From contig NZ_MKSM01000090.1 of NCBI RefSeq assembly GCF_001897285.1, forward strand, positions 1-43,054: a stretch of DNA of 43,054 nucleotides, in the 5' to 3' direction. Numbering within the stretch: the stretch's first letter is position 1; every line of letters starts with the position of its first letter. This DNA is from Nitrobacter sp. 62-23. Its GTDB lineage: Bacteria; Pseudomonadota; Alphaproteobacteria; Rhizobiales; Xanthobacteraceae. This document shows, piece by piece, positions 1 to 7,793 of the stretch. The position numbers and the translations under genes were made by a program. The notes beneath the pieces were generated by a model. That model was not told the DNA's origin. It saw nothing but the letters and a program-made list of their open reading frames with translations, and did no database searches.

Positions 1-183
1 GGCTTGACTGCCATCAGCTTTCGAGACCCGTGCGTATCCGATCAACAATGTCATTTATACGTCCGTTTGTGTGACATTCTTCATTTGGTCGCGCCAAAGT
101 CTGTAGATTGTCACATAACCCGTCTTGCAATGTAAGCTCCATGAACGGTTATCTCCGATCTTTTTGTGACGAACGGAGTACCC

Positions 184-3156
184 ATGCCCCGCCGGATGAT
201 TTTGACGGATGCCGAACGGCAGAATTTCCTTGCTCTTCCCATTGATGACGACACTCTGATCCGGCATTGGTGCCTCGATGACGATGATCGCCATCTTATC
301 GAAACTCGACGCCATGATGACACTCGGTTGGGATTAGCGCTTCAGCTCTCTGCTCTTCGTTATCCCGGCCGCCTGATTCAGCGGGGGGAAGTCATCCCTT
401 CTGTGGCGCTGTCGTTTCTGGCCGAACAACTCGGGATCGAGCCAGAGGCACTTTCCACTTTTGCACGGAGAGCACCAACCCGCTATGAGCAGCTCGCCAT
501 CCTGCGCCAGCACTATGGCTTCACTGAACTGTCACACCCGTTGCGCGCCGATCTGCTTGCATTTGCACGCGGCATTGCGATCGCTTCGACGAAAGACAAA
601 TTTGTCGTTGCAACACTGGCTGACGAGATGCGGCGGAGGCGCATCATTATTCCCGGCATTACCGTGCTCGAACGGTTGGCGGGGCAGGCTTGCACTGAAG
701 CCGAGGAGGCGCTGTATACCGATGTCGCCGGAAGATTGACGCCGGACCTTGTTCTTCGGATGGAAACATTGCTCGGCGCGGGACGACGCGCAAAACAGAG
801 CGGCATATCCTGGTTGCGAGAACCTCCCGGTAAAGCCGGGGCAACGGCCATGCGGGGATTGATAGATCGACTGGAGGCCGTGCGTCATGTCGGTGTCCCC
901 AATGATGTGCTTCAAGCGATCCCGGCTCACCGTGTTCGTCGGATGGCACAGGAAGGTCGTCGTCTGACTGCCCAGAATTTTGAGCAGATGCGGCCAGGCC
1001 GCCGTCACGCGACATTGGCCGCGTTTTTTCTGGAAATGGAAATAGCACTCACCGACGCGGCGATCAGCATGTTCGAGACGTTGATTGGCAAGAGTTTTCG
1101 GCAGGCAGAGGCAGCCCGTGACAAGCAACTCCTCGAAACCGCATCGTCGGCGACATCCGCACTCGATTTCTTCGTCAATTTTGGCGAAGCCATAACCGCC
1201 CAACGCGAAGCTGGGCTTTCTCTTGATGAGGCGGTGACCACTGTCGCGAGCTGGGAAGAGCTCATTCAGGCAACAGCTTCGGCGAAGGCAGTGAGAAGGC
1301 CTCGCAGCGAGGATGATTTGATCACCTACCTGCCGGCTCAATATGCTCGCATCCGGCGGTTCGCGGCTGCATTTCTGGCCTCGTTCACCTTTGAAGGAAA
1401 CCGCCGAAACGTACATATCATTGAAGCTATTGTGCAGATGGAAACTGCCTGGAGGAAAGGGGCCAGATCAAACGATCGGCCCTGGATCCGCAAGGCGTTG
1501 CTGCTGGCGAATGCGCGATGGCGCAAGGAAATCGTCGGCGCTGATGACGTGATCGACCGGAAGATGCTGGAACTCTTTCTCATCGTCGAGCTGAAAAACA
1601 GGATTGCCGCCGGCGACATATGGATCAGGGGTTCCCGCGCCTACCGCGCACTCGACGAGTACATGATCTCGCACCAGACGTTTGCCGTCATCAAAGCCGA
1701 GGCCCGCATTCCGGTCGCGATTCCGATCGATGTCGAGACCTATCTCGCCCAGAAGGCCGACGCTCTGGATCAAAAGCTGCGTGAGGCGACACGTCGCCTG
1801 GAAACTAGTCGAGGCGATACCCGCATCGGCGCAAAAGGATTGCGGGTCCCAGCGGTCAGAAGCACGGAAACCGAAGCCGCAATCGCGTTCGCAAGGCGGG
1901 TGGCGACAGCCATGCCGCCAATCCGGTTGACGGACCTTGTGGCCGATATCGACCGGATGACCGGCTTCAGTTCGTTATTCGAGCACCTCCAGACCGGTCG
2001 GTCACCTTCCGATCTGCGGGTGTTCTATGCGGCGCTGATCGCCGAAGCCACAAATCTCGGCTTCTCGAAGATGGCGCATGCCTGTCCCGGCATCACGCGC
2101 CGCCAGCTACAGCAGATGGCAATCTGGCATTTTCGCGAGGAGACATTCGCTCTGGCGCTCGCCAAACTGGTTGAGGCTCAACACTCTGCCCCGTTCTCAA
2201 CAGTGTTCGGCTCGCACGCTGTTTCCTCGTCGGACGGACAACATATCCATCTTGGCGACGGCGGCGAAGTCGCAGGCGGCGTCAATGGCAGGTATGGAAA
2301 CAACCCGATTATCAAGCTCTACACCGCAATCTCTGGTCGCTACGCGCCCTTTCATACCAAAATCATCGCCGCAACGGCAAGTGAAGCCGTTCACGTGCTT
2401 GACGCATTGCTGGAAACCGACGCTGGCCTTAATATTGTCCGACACCACGTCGATGGCGGCGGCGTCAGCGATCTTGTATTCGCCCTCTGTCATGCGCTCG
2501 GCTTCGCATTCGTGCCGCGCATCCCCGATCTCGACGGGCGATGCCTCTACGCCTTCGGACTGGCCAAACAATACGGAATTCTTCAGAATGTCATGGGTGA
2601 CCGGATTGACGCCGATCTGATCCGGACGCATTGGGATGATATCTTGCGCCTGATGACCTCGCTACGCACGCGCACCGTCAGCGCCTCGCTCATGCTGAAG
2701 CGATTGTCGGCGACAACGAGGCAAAGCGGTCTTGCCCAGGCGTTGCGCCAGATGGGACGGATTGAACGAACCCTCTTCACCCTCGACTGGATCAACGACG
2801 AGCAATTGCGAAAGACAACTACCGCTGAATTGAACAAGGGCGAAAGCCGGAACAGCCTTGTTCGGGCAGTCAATCTTCATCGTCTCGGCCGTTTCCGCGA
2901 TCGCAGTCAGGAAAACCTGTCGATCCGGGCATCCGCTCTCAATCTGGTTGTCACCGCCATCATTCACTGGAACACAATCTATATCGGCCGCGTCATCGAT
3001 GCCCTGCGCAGTGCAGGACAGGCTATCCCGGATCATCTGCTGTCCAGCCTGTCGCCTCTCACATGGGAGCATGTGAACCTGACCGGCGATTACCTCTGGG
3101 AAGAAAAGCCGGCTCTCGACAAAAACGGGTTCCGAGCCATCCCGTTCAACCCATGA
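184..3156 (+). CDS. tnpA: Tn3-family transposase (TnpA)
   Basis: A 990-residue protein, the usual length for Tn3-family transposases, which carry out replicative cointegrate transposition. The N-terminus (MPRRMILTDAERQNF) is the DUF4158-type start of the family. The C-terminal half carries the DDE domain, with acidic residues visible in SSDGQH and DGGGVSD, followed by the family-typical stretch GRIERTLFTLDW and a conserved tail around LTWEHVNLTGDY. No frameshift is seen. I chose the ATG at 184, preceded by GGAG at 174-177, over an in-frame GTG at 166. No resolvase lies in the window and I could not find a convincing 38-bp terminal inverted repeat in the first 165 bases, so the left end and any passenger genes are probably outside. 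It may be active or stranded; the sequence does not say which. Confidence 0.95.
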   Translation: MPRRMILTDAERQNFLALPIDDDTLIRHWCLDDDDRHLIETRRHDDTRLGLALQLSALRYPGRLIQRGEVIPSVALSFLAEQLGIEPEALSTFARRAPTRYEQLAILRQHYGFTELSHPLRADLLAFARGIAIASTKDKFVVATLADEMRRRRIIIPGITVLERLAGQACTEAEEALYTDVAGRLTPDLVLRMETLLGAGRRAKQSGISWLREPPGKAGATAMRGLIDRLEAVRHVGVPNDVLQAIPAHRVRRMAQEGRRLTAQNFEQMRPGRRHATLAAFFLEMEIALTDAAISMFETLIGKSFRQAEAARDKQLLETASSATSALDFFVNFGEAITAQREAGLSLDEAVTTVASWEELIQATASAKAVRRPRSEDDLITYLPAQYARIRRFAAAFLASFTFEGNRRNVHIIEAIVQMETAWRKGARSNDRPWIRKALLLANARWRKEIVGADDVIDRKMLELFLIVELKNRIAAGDIWIRGSRAYRALDEYMISHQTFAVIKAEARIPVAIPIDVETYLAQKADALDQKLREATRRLETSRGDTRIGAKGLRVPAVRSTETEAAIAFARRVATAMPPIRLTDLVADIDRMTGFSSLFEHLQTGRSPSDLRVFYAALIAEATNLGFSKMAHACPGITRRQLQQMAIWHFREETFALALAKLVEAQHSAPFSTVFGSHAVSSSDGQHIHLGDGGEVAGGVNGRYGNNPIIKLYTAISGRYAPFHTKIIAATASEAVHVLDALLETDAGLNIVRHHVDGGGVSDLVFALCHALGFAFVPRIPDLDGRCLYAFGLAKQYGILQNVMGDRIDADLIRTHWDDILRLMTSLRTRTVSASLMLKRLSATTRQSGLAQALRQMGRIERTLFTLDWINDEQLRKTTTAELNKGESRNSLVRAVNLHRLGRFRDRSQENLSIRASALNLVVTAIIHWNTIYIGRVIDALRSAGQAIPDHLLSSLSPLTWEHVNLTGDYLWEEKPALDKNGFRAIPFNP

Positions 3157-3176
3157 TCCGCCTGCCGTATATCTGT

Positions 3177-3197
3177 GCCCCTTTAATGTTCAGGGGC
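3177..3197 (+). terminator. Possible hairpin after tnpA
   Basis: GCCCCT at 3177-3182 is exactly complementary to AGGGGC at 3192-3197, with a 9-base loop, 20 bases after the tnpA stop codon. There is no strong T-run after it, so it is a weak terminator candidate. The first arm, read on the other strand, starts GGGGCACAG, and GGGG is how Tn3 inverted repeats begin, so this could instead be part of a transposon end. Confidence 0.3.
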
Positions 3198-3376
3198 CTC
3201 CGTTGCTTTCGCCTGGCGCCACGCCAACACCATGTGGCGCGCGACAGCGGACATCCCTAAGCGATGCGCTCTTCGATCGAGAACGCAGACGCGATGATGA
3301 CTTCATGCCTTGTCAGAAGGCGGCGCAACGAATATCGTAATGGTCACTACACTTCACAAGGCGCGATACGCCAAAA

Positions 3377-3396
3377 TATGTAGCGATCGATACATA
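3377..3396. promoter_or_regulatory. Palindromic operator candidate upstream of tetR
   Basis: TATGTAGCGATCGATACATA is a 20-base palindrome apart from one mismatched pair (G at 3383 against A at 3390). It lies 46 bases before the TetR start codon, a common place for an autoregulatory TetR-dimer site. The assignment to this regulator is inferred from position. Confidence 0.5.
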
Positions 3397-3442
3397 ACGG
3401 CAAGGTAGCTCGTTCGCTGACGGACAAAAAAGGCAAGGCGTC

Positions 3443-4108
3443 ATGCGAGGTCCCACTAAGAACAGCACCACGCGAAACAGAAACAGAGGTCGCCCGCGGA
3501 CATTCGATCGCGATGTCGCGTTGGCACGGGCTCTGAATGTCTTCTGGCTGAGAGGCTATGAGCCTGCATCCATCGCCGAGCTCTGTGCGGCGATGGAAAT
3601 AAATCCGCCGAGCCTCTACGCCGCTTTTGGCAACAAGGCGCAACTCTTCCTGGAGGCCGCCAGACATTACAAGAATTTCTACTGGAGTGCCGCCTGGGAT
3701 CGACTGGCGGCAAATCCGGATATTCACGAGGGCATGGCTGGCTTTTTCCACGAGGCCGCCAGCATCCTGACCTCGCAGGACGCGCCGTGCGGATGCCTGA
3801 TCATTCTGGCCGCCACGAACGTCTCTGCCGAGGGGCAGACCGTCAACGACGCGCTCAAGGAATTACGCGAAGAAGGCCTTAATTGCTTTCTGACCCGCAT
3901 CAAGCGGGCGATCGTCGACGGACAGTTGCTCCCCGACACGGATGCCATTGCCATGGCTGCGGCGTTCAACACCATGCTGGACGGCATGTCTCTGCGGGCG
4001 CGGGACGGCGCATCCCGAAGCGACCTTGAGCAAGTCGGCACTATTGCAATGAGCATGTTTCGCAGCGCCATTCCGTCATCATCCGATCCACTAGGAGTTC
4101 AGCCATGA
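3443..4108 (+). CDS. TetR/AcrR-family transcriptional regulator
   Basis: A 221-residue one-component repressor of typical TetR length. The N-terminal helix-turn-helix is clear at about residues 12-60, from RGRPRTFDRDVALARAL through SIAELCAAMEINPPSLYAAFGNKAQLF. The rest would be the helical ligand-binding and dimer domain and contains a DAPCGCL segment typical of one TetR subgroup. Its stop codon overlaps the ATG of the next gene (ATGA at 4105-4108), so it is translationally coupled to the cysteine-synthase-like enzyme and probably controls both. A palindrome at 3377-3396 is the likely operator. The ligand cannot be read from sequence. Confidence 0.93.
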   Translation: MRGPTKNSTTRNRNRGRPRTFDRDVALARALNVFWLRGYEPASIAELCAAMEINPPSLYAAFGNKAQLFLEAARHYKNFYWSAAWDRLAANPDIHEGMAGFFHEAASILTSQDAPCGCLIILAATNVSAEGQTVNDALKELREEGLNCFLTRIKRAIVDGQLLPDTDAIAMAAAFNTMLDGMSLRARDGASRSDLEQVGTIAMSMFRSAIPSSSDPLGVQP

Positions 4109-5190
4109 CGTCACCGGCAGCAATCCGCACCACCAATGGCCGAGGCCGGCTTTTCGACAGCGTCGTCGACACGGTCGGCGATACGCCCGCGATCCGGATC
4201 AACAATCTGGGTGTTGAGAACCGCACCCTCTATGTGAAGGCCGAATTCTTCAATCCGGCGTCCTCTGTAAAGGACCGTCTCGCGCTCAACATCATCGAGG
4301 ATGCCGAGCGCCGTGGCCTTCTCAAACCGGGGCAAACGGTGGTCGAGGCCACCAGCGGCAATACGGGCATCGGGCTCGCCATCGTTTGCGCCCAGAAGGG
4401 CTATCCGCTGGTCGTGACGATGGCTGAAAGCTTCTCGGTCGAGCGGCGCAAGCTGATGCGCATGCTGGGCGCAAAAGTGGTGCTGACGCCGCGCGCGGAA
4501 AAGGGTTTCGGGATGTATCGCAAGGCGGTCGAGCTGGCCGAGGCCAATGGATGGTTCCTTGCCCGCCAGTTCGAGACCGAGGCCAACGCCGACATTCACG
4601 AGGCGACCACGGCGCGTGAAATCATCAACGATTTTGCCGGATCGCGTCTCGACTTCTTCGTCAGCGGTTATGGCACCGGCGGCACGGTCACCGGTGTCGG
4701 ACGCGTGCTGCGGCGCGAACGGCCGGAAACCCGCATCATTCTGGCCGAACCCGAGAATGCGCAACTCATCGGCAGCGGCAAGGCCCAGGAGCGAGAGAAG
4801 AACGGAGCCCCGGCGGGCAGCCATCCGGCCTTCGAGCCGCATCCGATTCAGGGCTGGACGCCCGACTTCATCCCCGAAGTCCTGCAGGAGGCGATCGACG
4901 CGCATCTCTATGACGAGGTGGTGTCCGTGTCGGGTGCCGATGGCCTCAAATGGACACGCGAACTGGCAAGCAAGGAAGGCATCTTCAGCGGAATCTCCGG
5001 AGGCGCGACCTTCGCCGTGGCACGGCAGATCGCCGAACGCGCACCGGCCGGTTCGGTCATCCTGTGCATGCTGCCCGACACCGGCGAGCGCTATTTGTCA
5101 ACGCCGCTGTTCGAGGGCATCGAGGCGGAGATGGACGCCAACGAGATCGCCCTTTCACGATCCACACCGGGATTCCAGTTCACGTCATGA
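4105..5190 (+). CDS. Cysteine synthase family PLP enzyme (CysK-like)
   Basis: A 361-residue fold-type II PLP enzyme related to O-acetylserine sulfhydrylase, which makes cysteine from O-acetylserine and sulfide. The PLP lysine lies in NPASSVKDRLAL (about residues 51-62), the substrate loop is EATSGNTGIGLA, the phosphate loop is SGYGTGGTVTGVGR, and PDTGERYLS is the usual C-terminal motif. It is 30-50 residues longer than typical CysK, with an extra C-terminal tail. The start is fixed by a Shine-Dalgarno (TAGGAG at 4092-4097) and the ATGA overlap with tetR. It converges on the LysR gene, overlapping it by 6 bases. It could supply cysteine or perform a related beta-replacement; a dedicated TetR regulator suggests it is not the housekeeping copy. 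Confidence 0.9.
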   Translation: MTSPAAIRTTNGRGRLFDSVVDTVGDTPAIRINNLGVENRTLYVKAEFFNPASSVKDRLALNIIEDAERRGLLKPGQTVVEATSGNTGIGLAIVCAQKGYPLVVTMAESFSVERRKLMRMLGAKVVLTPRAEKGFGMYRKAVELAEANGWFLARQFETEANADIHEATTAREIINDFAGSRLDFFVSGYGTGGTVTGVGRVLRRERPETRIILAEPENAQLIGSGKAQEREKNGAPAGSHPAFEPHPIQGWTPDFIPEVLQEAIDAHLYDEVVSVSGADGLKWTRELASKEGIFSGISGGATFAVARQIAERAPAGSVILCMLPDTGERYLSTPLFEGIEAEMDANEIALSRSTPGFQFTS

Positions 5191-6066
5191 GCGGACCAGG
5201 GATGCCCTGAGTTCTTTGATGAAGCTGCGCACGCGTGACGGCATGTGGCGGCGGGTGGGCAATACGGCCCAGATGGCGAGGCTGACCGGATCTGCGTCCT
5301 GCAATGTGACCTCGACCAGGTCGCCACGGGCGAGGTCGTCCACGATGTCCCAATAGGTGAGCAGTGCTAATCCGGAGCCCGCCAGGCAGGCGGCGCGCAG
5401 GGCATCCGCGCTACTGGCCGACAAGCGGCCGCTAATCGGCCGGGCGATCTGTTGCGCATTGTGCAGGAACAACCAGGAGCCGATGCCGTGGAGTGTCAGG
5501 CAGGCGTGGTTGTCGAGATTCCCCAGTGTCTGCGGATCTCCATGTGTTTTGAGATAGACCGGGGATGCGCAGAGCATCCGTGGGTTGTCGGCCAGTTTCA
5601 CGGCGATCAGTTCCGAGGCCTGGAGGGGCGCGACACGGATGGCGACATCAATGCCGGCCGCGACGATATCGATGATCCCGTCGGACAAAGTGACGTCGGC
5701 CTGCAGCAACGGGTTGGCGGCCATCAACCTCGCGACCACCGGAACGACCAGCGCGCGCCCGATGACGTTCGGGGCGGTCAACTTGAGCACGCCGCTTAGC
5801 CCTTCAGCCCGTTCGGCGAACGCCGTGACAGCGGCGTCCTTGGCGTCGAGCATGGCCTGCGCCAGCGGCAGGAAGGTTTCGCCATCTGAGGTCAGCGCGA
5901 GTGATCGCGTGGTGCGATGGACAAGGCGCACGCCGAGTTCGGTCTCCAGCGCGGCAAGCCGCCGGCTGACAGCCATTGGTGACAGCCCGCTCTGCCGCCC
6001 AGCGGTGGAGAGGCTGCCGGCCGAGACGATCGTGCAGAAAAGGGCGACATCTGAAAGGTCCATCAT
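5185..6066 (-). CDS. LysR-family transcriptional regulator
   Basis: A 293-residue LysR-type regulator. The winged helix is at residues 1-60 (DVALFCTIVSAGSLSTAGR, then LSPMAVSRRLAALETELGVRL), followed by a periplasmic-binding-like effector domain that ends with the usual L-x-T-Y and S/R-rich C-terminus. It is transcribed divergently from the Old Yellow Enzyme gene, the standard arrangement for a LysR regulator and its target, and an inverted repeat lies between them at 6078-6096. Two tandem ATGs (6066 and 6063) could serve as start. The effector is unknown. Confidence 0.92.
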   Translation of the reverse strand: MMDLSDVALFCTIVSAGSLSTAGRQSGLSPMAVSRRLAALETELGVRLVHRTTRSLALTSDGETFLPLAQAMLDAKDAAVTAFAERAEGLSGVLKLTAPNVIGRALVVPVVARLMAANPLLQADVTLSDGIIDIVAAGIDVAIRVAPLQASELIAVKLADNPRMLCASPVYLKTHGDPQTLGNLDNHACLTLHGIGSWLFLHNAQQIARPISGRLSASSADALRAACLAGSGLALLTYWDIVDDLARGDLVEVTLQDADPVSLAIWAVLPTRRHMPSRVRSFIKELRASLVRS

Positions 6067-6077
6067 TATAACAATAA

Positions 6078-6096
6078 ACGATAAAGTGCCTATCGT
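6078..6096. promoter_or_regulatory. Inverted repeat in LysR/OYE divergent promoter
   Basis: ACGATA and TATCGT are perfect 6-base arms separated by 7 bases, 12 bases upstream of the LysR start. The position between divergent LysR and target genes fits a LysR recognition site; that use is inferred. Confidence 0.45.
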
Positions 6097-6212
6097 CTAG
6101 CCCCGTCTAATTCGCCGCCTCCGGGGTGCCCATCTACGTCTCCGACGTGCAATTCCGCTCGCCCTCATAGGGTGCGAGCGTTGCGTGCGCCTTTTGTACG
6201 GAGGACCAATTA

Positions 6213-7319
6213 ATGAGCAATGCCGCCAACGCAATTTTCACGAAGATCGATATAAATGGGCTCACGCTTCGCAACCGCTTCGCCCTCGCGCCGATGACCC
6301 GCGTCAGCGCCACCGCCGACGGCAAGGCGACGGAGGAAATGAAGTCGTATTACGAACGCTTCGCGAAGGGCGGCTTCAGCCTCTTGATCACTGAGGGCCT
6401 CTATACCGACAAAGCCTGGTCGCAGGGTTATATCCACCAGCCCGGGATCAGCGACGACGCCCAGGCGCTTTCATGGCGGCCCGTCGTCGAGGCTGCCCAC
6501 AAACACGGCGGGCGCGTTTTTGCGCAGATCATGCATTCGGGTGCGCTCAGCTACGCCAATGGGTATCGCGAGGGCACCGTCGGTCCCTCGGCGATCAAGC
6601 CCAAGGGCACCCAGAGCGAATCTTACTACGGCAAGGACGAGTTCCTGACGCCGCGCGCCATGACCGACGAAGAGATCGCCGACGCGGTCGACGGTTTCGC
6701 CGACTCCGCTCAGCGCGCAATCGAAGTCGCGGGGTTCGACGGTATCGAACTCCACGGCGCCAATGGCTACCTCATCGATCAGTTCCTGACCGATTTTTCC
6801 AATGAACGCACCGATCACTGGGGCGGAAGCACCGAGCGCCGCGTCGAATTCCTCCTTGCTGTGTTCAAGGCTGTTCGCGCCAAGGTCGGCGATGCCATTC
6901 CGCTCGGCGCGCGCATCTCGCAGGGCAAGACCAACTATTATTATCACAAGTGGCAGGGTCGCGAAGCGGACGCGGAGATCATCTTCGGCGCGCTTGCTGA
7001 CGTTGGCGCTGACTTCATCCACGTCACCGAATTCGAAGCCTGGCAGCCGGCTTTTGAAGGTGGCAGCGAAAGCCTCGCTGCGCTGGCGCACCGCTTTGCG
7101 CCCCATATCCCGATCATCGCCAATGGCAGCCTGCATGATCTCGTCCGTGCCGAGGAAATGATTGATCAGGGCATGGGCCTGGTCGCAATCGGCCGTGGTG
7201 CGCTGGCCAATCCCGACCTGCCCCGCCGCGCCGAGGCGACCCTTGATCTTGTCGAGTTTGACCCTGGCCTTCTCGTTCCCGTCGCCAACCTCAAGGCGCG
7301 CGAACTCGAAATGGCCTGA
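6213..7319 (+). CDS. Old Yellow Enzyme family alkene reductase (NADH:flavin oxidoreductase)
   Basis: A 368-residue FMN-dependent TIM-barrel protein of the Old Yellow Enzyme family, which reduces activated C=C bonds (enones, nitro-alkenes) with NAD(P)H. Family markers in order are the FMN-site start LRNRFALAPMTRVSA (about residues 19-33), an active-site region with FAQIMHSGAL, the His/Asn substrate-binding pair in IELHGANGYLIDQF, TDHWGGSTERRVEFLL, and the FMN-phosphate loop near IIANGSL and VAIGRGALANPDLP. The ATG has a good Shine-Dalgarno (GGAGGA at 6199-6204). Divergent from a LysR gene that probably controls it. The physiological substrate is unknown. Confidence 0.94.
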   Translation: MSNAANAIFTKIDINGLTLRNRFALAPMTRVSATADGKATEEMKSYYERFAKGGFSLLITEGLYTDKAWSQGYIHQPGISDDAQALSWRPVVEAAHKHGGRVFAQIMHSGALSYANGYREGTVGPSAIKPKGTQSESYYGKDEFLTPRAMTDEEIADAVDGFADSAQRAIEVAGFDGIELHGANGYLIDQFLTDFSNERTDHWGGSTERRVEFLLAVFKAVRAKVGDAIPLGARISQGKTNYYYHKWQGREADAEIIFGALADVGADFIHVTEFEAWQPAFEGGSESLAALAHRFAPHIPIIANGSLHDLVRAEEMIDQGMGLVAIGRGALANPDLPRRAEATLDLVEFDPGLLVPVANLKARELEMA

Positions 7320-7394
7320 CGAGATCTGGCTGGCCCCACCAGAAGGAAAGGACGGAACGATGACCAACGAGCAATCAACAACGCTGAGGCTCGT

Positions 7395-7553
7395 CATGCC
7401 GCAGATCGTCGCCGCCCGTGCGCCGCCGAGCCGATCCGGAACCGCCCCGAAGAAGACGCGCGCCACCATCAGCGCGATAGCGAAGGCGGTGAAGGGCAGC
7501 CAGGCCGGTTGCCAGCCCCGTTGCGCGAACAGGAGCACGGCGAAGGAACACAG
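7395..7553 (-). pseudogene. MFS transporter fragment
   Basis: About 50 codons on the minus strand read LLFAQRGWQPAWLPFTAFA followed by VARVFFGAVPDRLGGARAA, which is the loop 2-3 signature region of a major facilitator superfamily permease (typically G-x-x-x-D-R-x-G-G). The match ends abruptly on both sides and no start or other transmembrane segments follow. It is the internal remnant of a transporter gene, directly abutting an IS5-type transposase remnant, and is not expected to be functional. Confidence 0.75.
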
Positions 7554-7559
7554 CCGATT

Positions 7560-7690
7560 GTATTGTCATGTGCCTCACCGGGCGTGAGAGCGAGATGGAC
7601 CGGCATGCCATTGGTGTCCACCACCGCGTGAATCTTGCTGGTCAGGCCCCTCGCGAGCGACCCACACCCTGGCAACGACGCTCGCCAACG
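7560..7690 (-). pseudogene. IS5-family (IS427-type) transposase fragment
   Basis: The minus strand encodes GLTSKIHAVVDTNGMPVHLA and then LTPGEAHDN, the hallmark central motif of IS5/IS427-group DDE transposases. One base appears to be missing just before it, where a GRSRGGLTSK reading would need an extra G, so the frame is broken. Only about 40 codons survive. It joins the MFS fragment at about 7555, recording an old insertion followed by deletion at the left edge of the island. Confidence 0.8.
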
Positions 7691-7714
7691 ACGTTCCGAC
7701 GGTCTGCATTTCCC

Positions 7715-7769
7715 TTGACGGGGCCTGGCTCAGCATATACTTTAAGAAAAAATAATTGCCTATACGATA
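7715..7769 (+). promoter_or_regulatory. Promoter and operator candidate for the FAD-reductase operon
   Basis: TTGACG (7715-7720) and TATACT (7736-7741) form a sigma-70-like pair with a 15-base spacer, slightly short. CCTATACGATA at 7759-7769 follows, near the expected transcription start. The same word with one change (CCTATGCGATA) occurs at 15309-15319 in the fdrA upstream region, suggesting a shared regulator. Confidence 0.45.
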
Positions 7770-7793
7770 CACAGCCAGGACGAGGATCGCGTT

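Noticed and set aside
1-183. Left inverted repeat of the Tn3 element
   Set aside because: No GGGG-starting 38-base sequence matching the region after tnpA could be found; the left end is likely outside the window.
4105-5190. Cysteine-synthase-like gene as part of the coenzyme M island
   Set aside because: It is coupled to its own TetR regulator and separated from the island by a LysR gene, a reductase and pseudogene debris.
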